From the NCBI GenBank assembly GCA_047635695.1, contig JBLILN010000005.1:1-64000 (forward strand): a DNA stretch of 64,000 bases, written 5' to 3'. The notes below the pieces were generated by a model. That model saw nothing but the letters and a program-made list of their open reading frames with translations. It searched no databases and was not told the origin of the DNA. The stretch's first letter is position 1, and the number at the start of each line of letters is the position of its first letter. Source of the DNA: UBA2136 sp047635695. GTDB taxonomy: Bacteria; Pseudomonadota; Alphaproteobacteria; UBA2136. Shown here piece by piece: positions 63,437 to 64,000 of this stretch. Both the position numbers and the translations under genes were made by a program.

Positions 63437-64000
63437 ATGAGTATTTTAAAAGCAGAAAACTTACATAAATCATTTAAGTCAAACGCAGAAGATTTAAGCA
63501 TTTTAGACGGTGTGAACCTCGAAATTAATGCAGGTGAACGCATTGCTATTATAGGTCAAAGTGGTAGCGGTAAAAGCACTTTCTTGCAAATTGCAGGCTT
63601 GCTCGATACGCCCACAAGCGGTGACGTTTTTATTGAAGGTGTTTCGAGTAAAAATATGAAGGATCGTGAAAAAACAGATATCCGTTCTCATACCTTTGGC
63701 TTTGTCTATCAAAACAATCATCTATTACGTGAATTTACAGCGCTTGAAAATGTGCTTATGCCTGCACAAATTCAAGGTAAATTAACCGCTGAACATAAAA
63801 AACGTGCTGAATATTTGCTTAAGCTTGTGGGGCTTGAAGAACGTATGAGCCATTTTCCAAGTGAATTAAGTGGTGGTGAGCAACAACGTGTGGCCATTGC
63901 GCGCGCCTTAATGAACAAGCCTAAATTGCTTTTAGCAGATGAACCGACGGGTAATCTTGACCCTGAAACAGCAACAGAAGTTGCGGCACTATTTGATCAA
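63437..64000 (+). CDS. lolD: Lipoprotein-releasing ABC ATPase LolD (partial, runs off window)
   Basis: 188 codons are visible from ATG 63437 to the window end; the full protein is about 225-235. Walker A is GQSGSGKSTFLQIAG, the Q-loop FGFVYQNNHLLREFT has the LolD-type loop, the signature is LSGGEQQRVAIARALM, and Walker B is LLLADEPTGNLDPET. It energises lipoprotein release with the preceding permease. Confidence 0.96.
   Translation, partial: MSILKAENLHKSFKSNAEDLSILDGVNLEINAGERIAIIGQSGSGKSTFLQIAGLLDTPTSGDVFIEGVSSKNMKDREKTDIRSHTFGFVYQNNHLLREFTALENVLMPAQIQGKLTAEHKKRAEYLLKLVGLEERMSHFPSELSGGEQQRVAIARALMNKPKLLLADEPTGNLDPETATEVAALFDQ

Overview
The window is A+T-rich chromosomal DNA from a Gram-negative bacterium, most likely an alphaproteobacterium. 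Pointers are the short (412-residue) prolyl-tRNA synthetase followed directly by LolC/E and LolD, an inositol-monophosphatase homologue beside elongation factor P, an alphaproteobacterial-type elongator tRNA-Met, and a LuxR/LuxI pair. The species cannot be named from sequence alone.

Core regions. 1-2.3 kb: initiator tRNA, then a short run of secreted, phage-particle-like proteins, one of which carries a ten-G tract in its coding sequence. 2.3-8.5 kb: a membrane-anchored GGDEF protein and a leuCDBA operon whose LeuA lacks the usual feedback domain. 8.8-18.5 kb: a YihY-type membrane protein, a SulP permease, and a Cus-type heavy-metal efflux operon (outer-membrane factor, adaptor with two metal-binding motifs, RND pump, small periplasmic protein). 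18.9-25.5 kb: a DEAD-box helicase with a repetitive tail, tdh-kbl threonine catabolism, a YdjM-like membrane protein and a photolyase. 44.1-52.7 kb: PfkB kinase, GmhB-like phosphatase, an IMPase-fold protein that has lost its catalytic motif, EF-P, proteins of unknown function, a GT-C-like membrane protein and a chemoreceptor. 60.7-64.0 kb: tRNA-Met, proS, lolC/E and the start of lolD.

Mobile island 1 (about 25.95-43.98 kb) sits in the 3' end of tRNA-Phe. It is bounded by a perfect 53-bp direct repeat and carries integrase arm-type repeats at both ends. It holds a tyrosine integrase, a hipBA toxin-antitoxin pair with three operators spaced exactly 50 bp, a MOB relaxase with its accessory protein and an oriT-like region, and a full surface-glycan cluster: three separate glycosyltransferases, a flippase, two kinase-like proteins, an O-antigen ligase fused to a fourth glycosyltransferase, and an acyltransferase. 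It looks like an integrative mobilizable element that moves a surface polysaccharide locus.

Mobile island 2 (about 52.9-60.7 kb) sits in tRNA-Met and is bounded by a 20-bp repeat. It appears to be two units joined head to tail, because the same 86-bp end sequence occurs at 52.9 and 55.9 kb. The first unit is a quorum-sensing module (luxR, luxI, a small ORF and a phytanoyl-CoA-dioxygenase-like gene). In it the luxI ribosome-binding site lies inside a terminator-like hairpin that touches the start codon. The second unit is an anti-phage module: a two-gene CBASS (CapV-type phospholipase plus a CD-NTase with a probable AGS-C sensor domain), a divergent HNH protein and an integrase broken by an in-frame stop. 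The island therefore cannot move by its own integrase.

Most worth following up: the luxI hairpin, the tandem quorum-sensing/CBASS island, the glycan-carrying mobilizable element, the poly-G secreted protein and the catalytically dead IMPase homologue.
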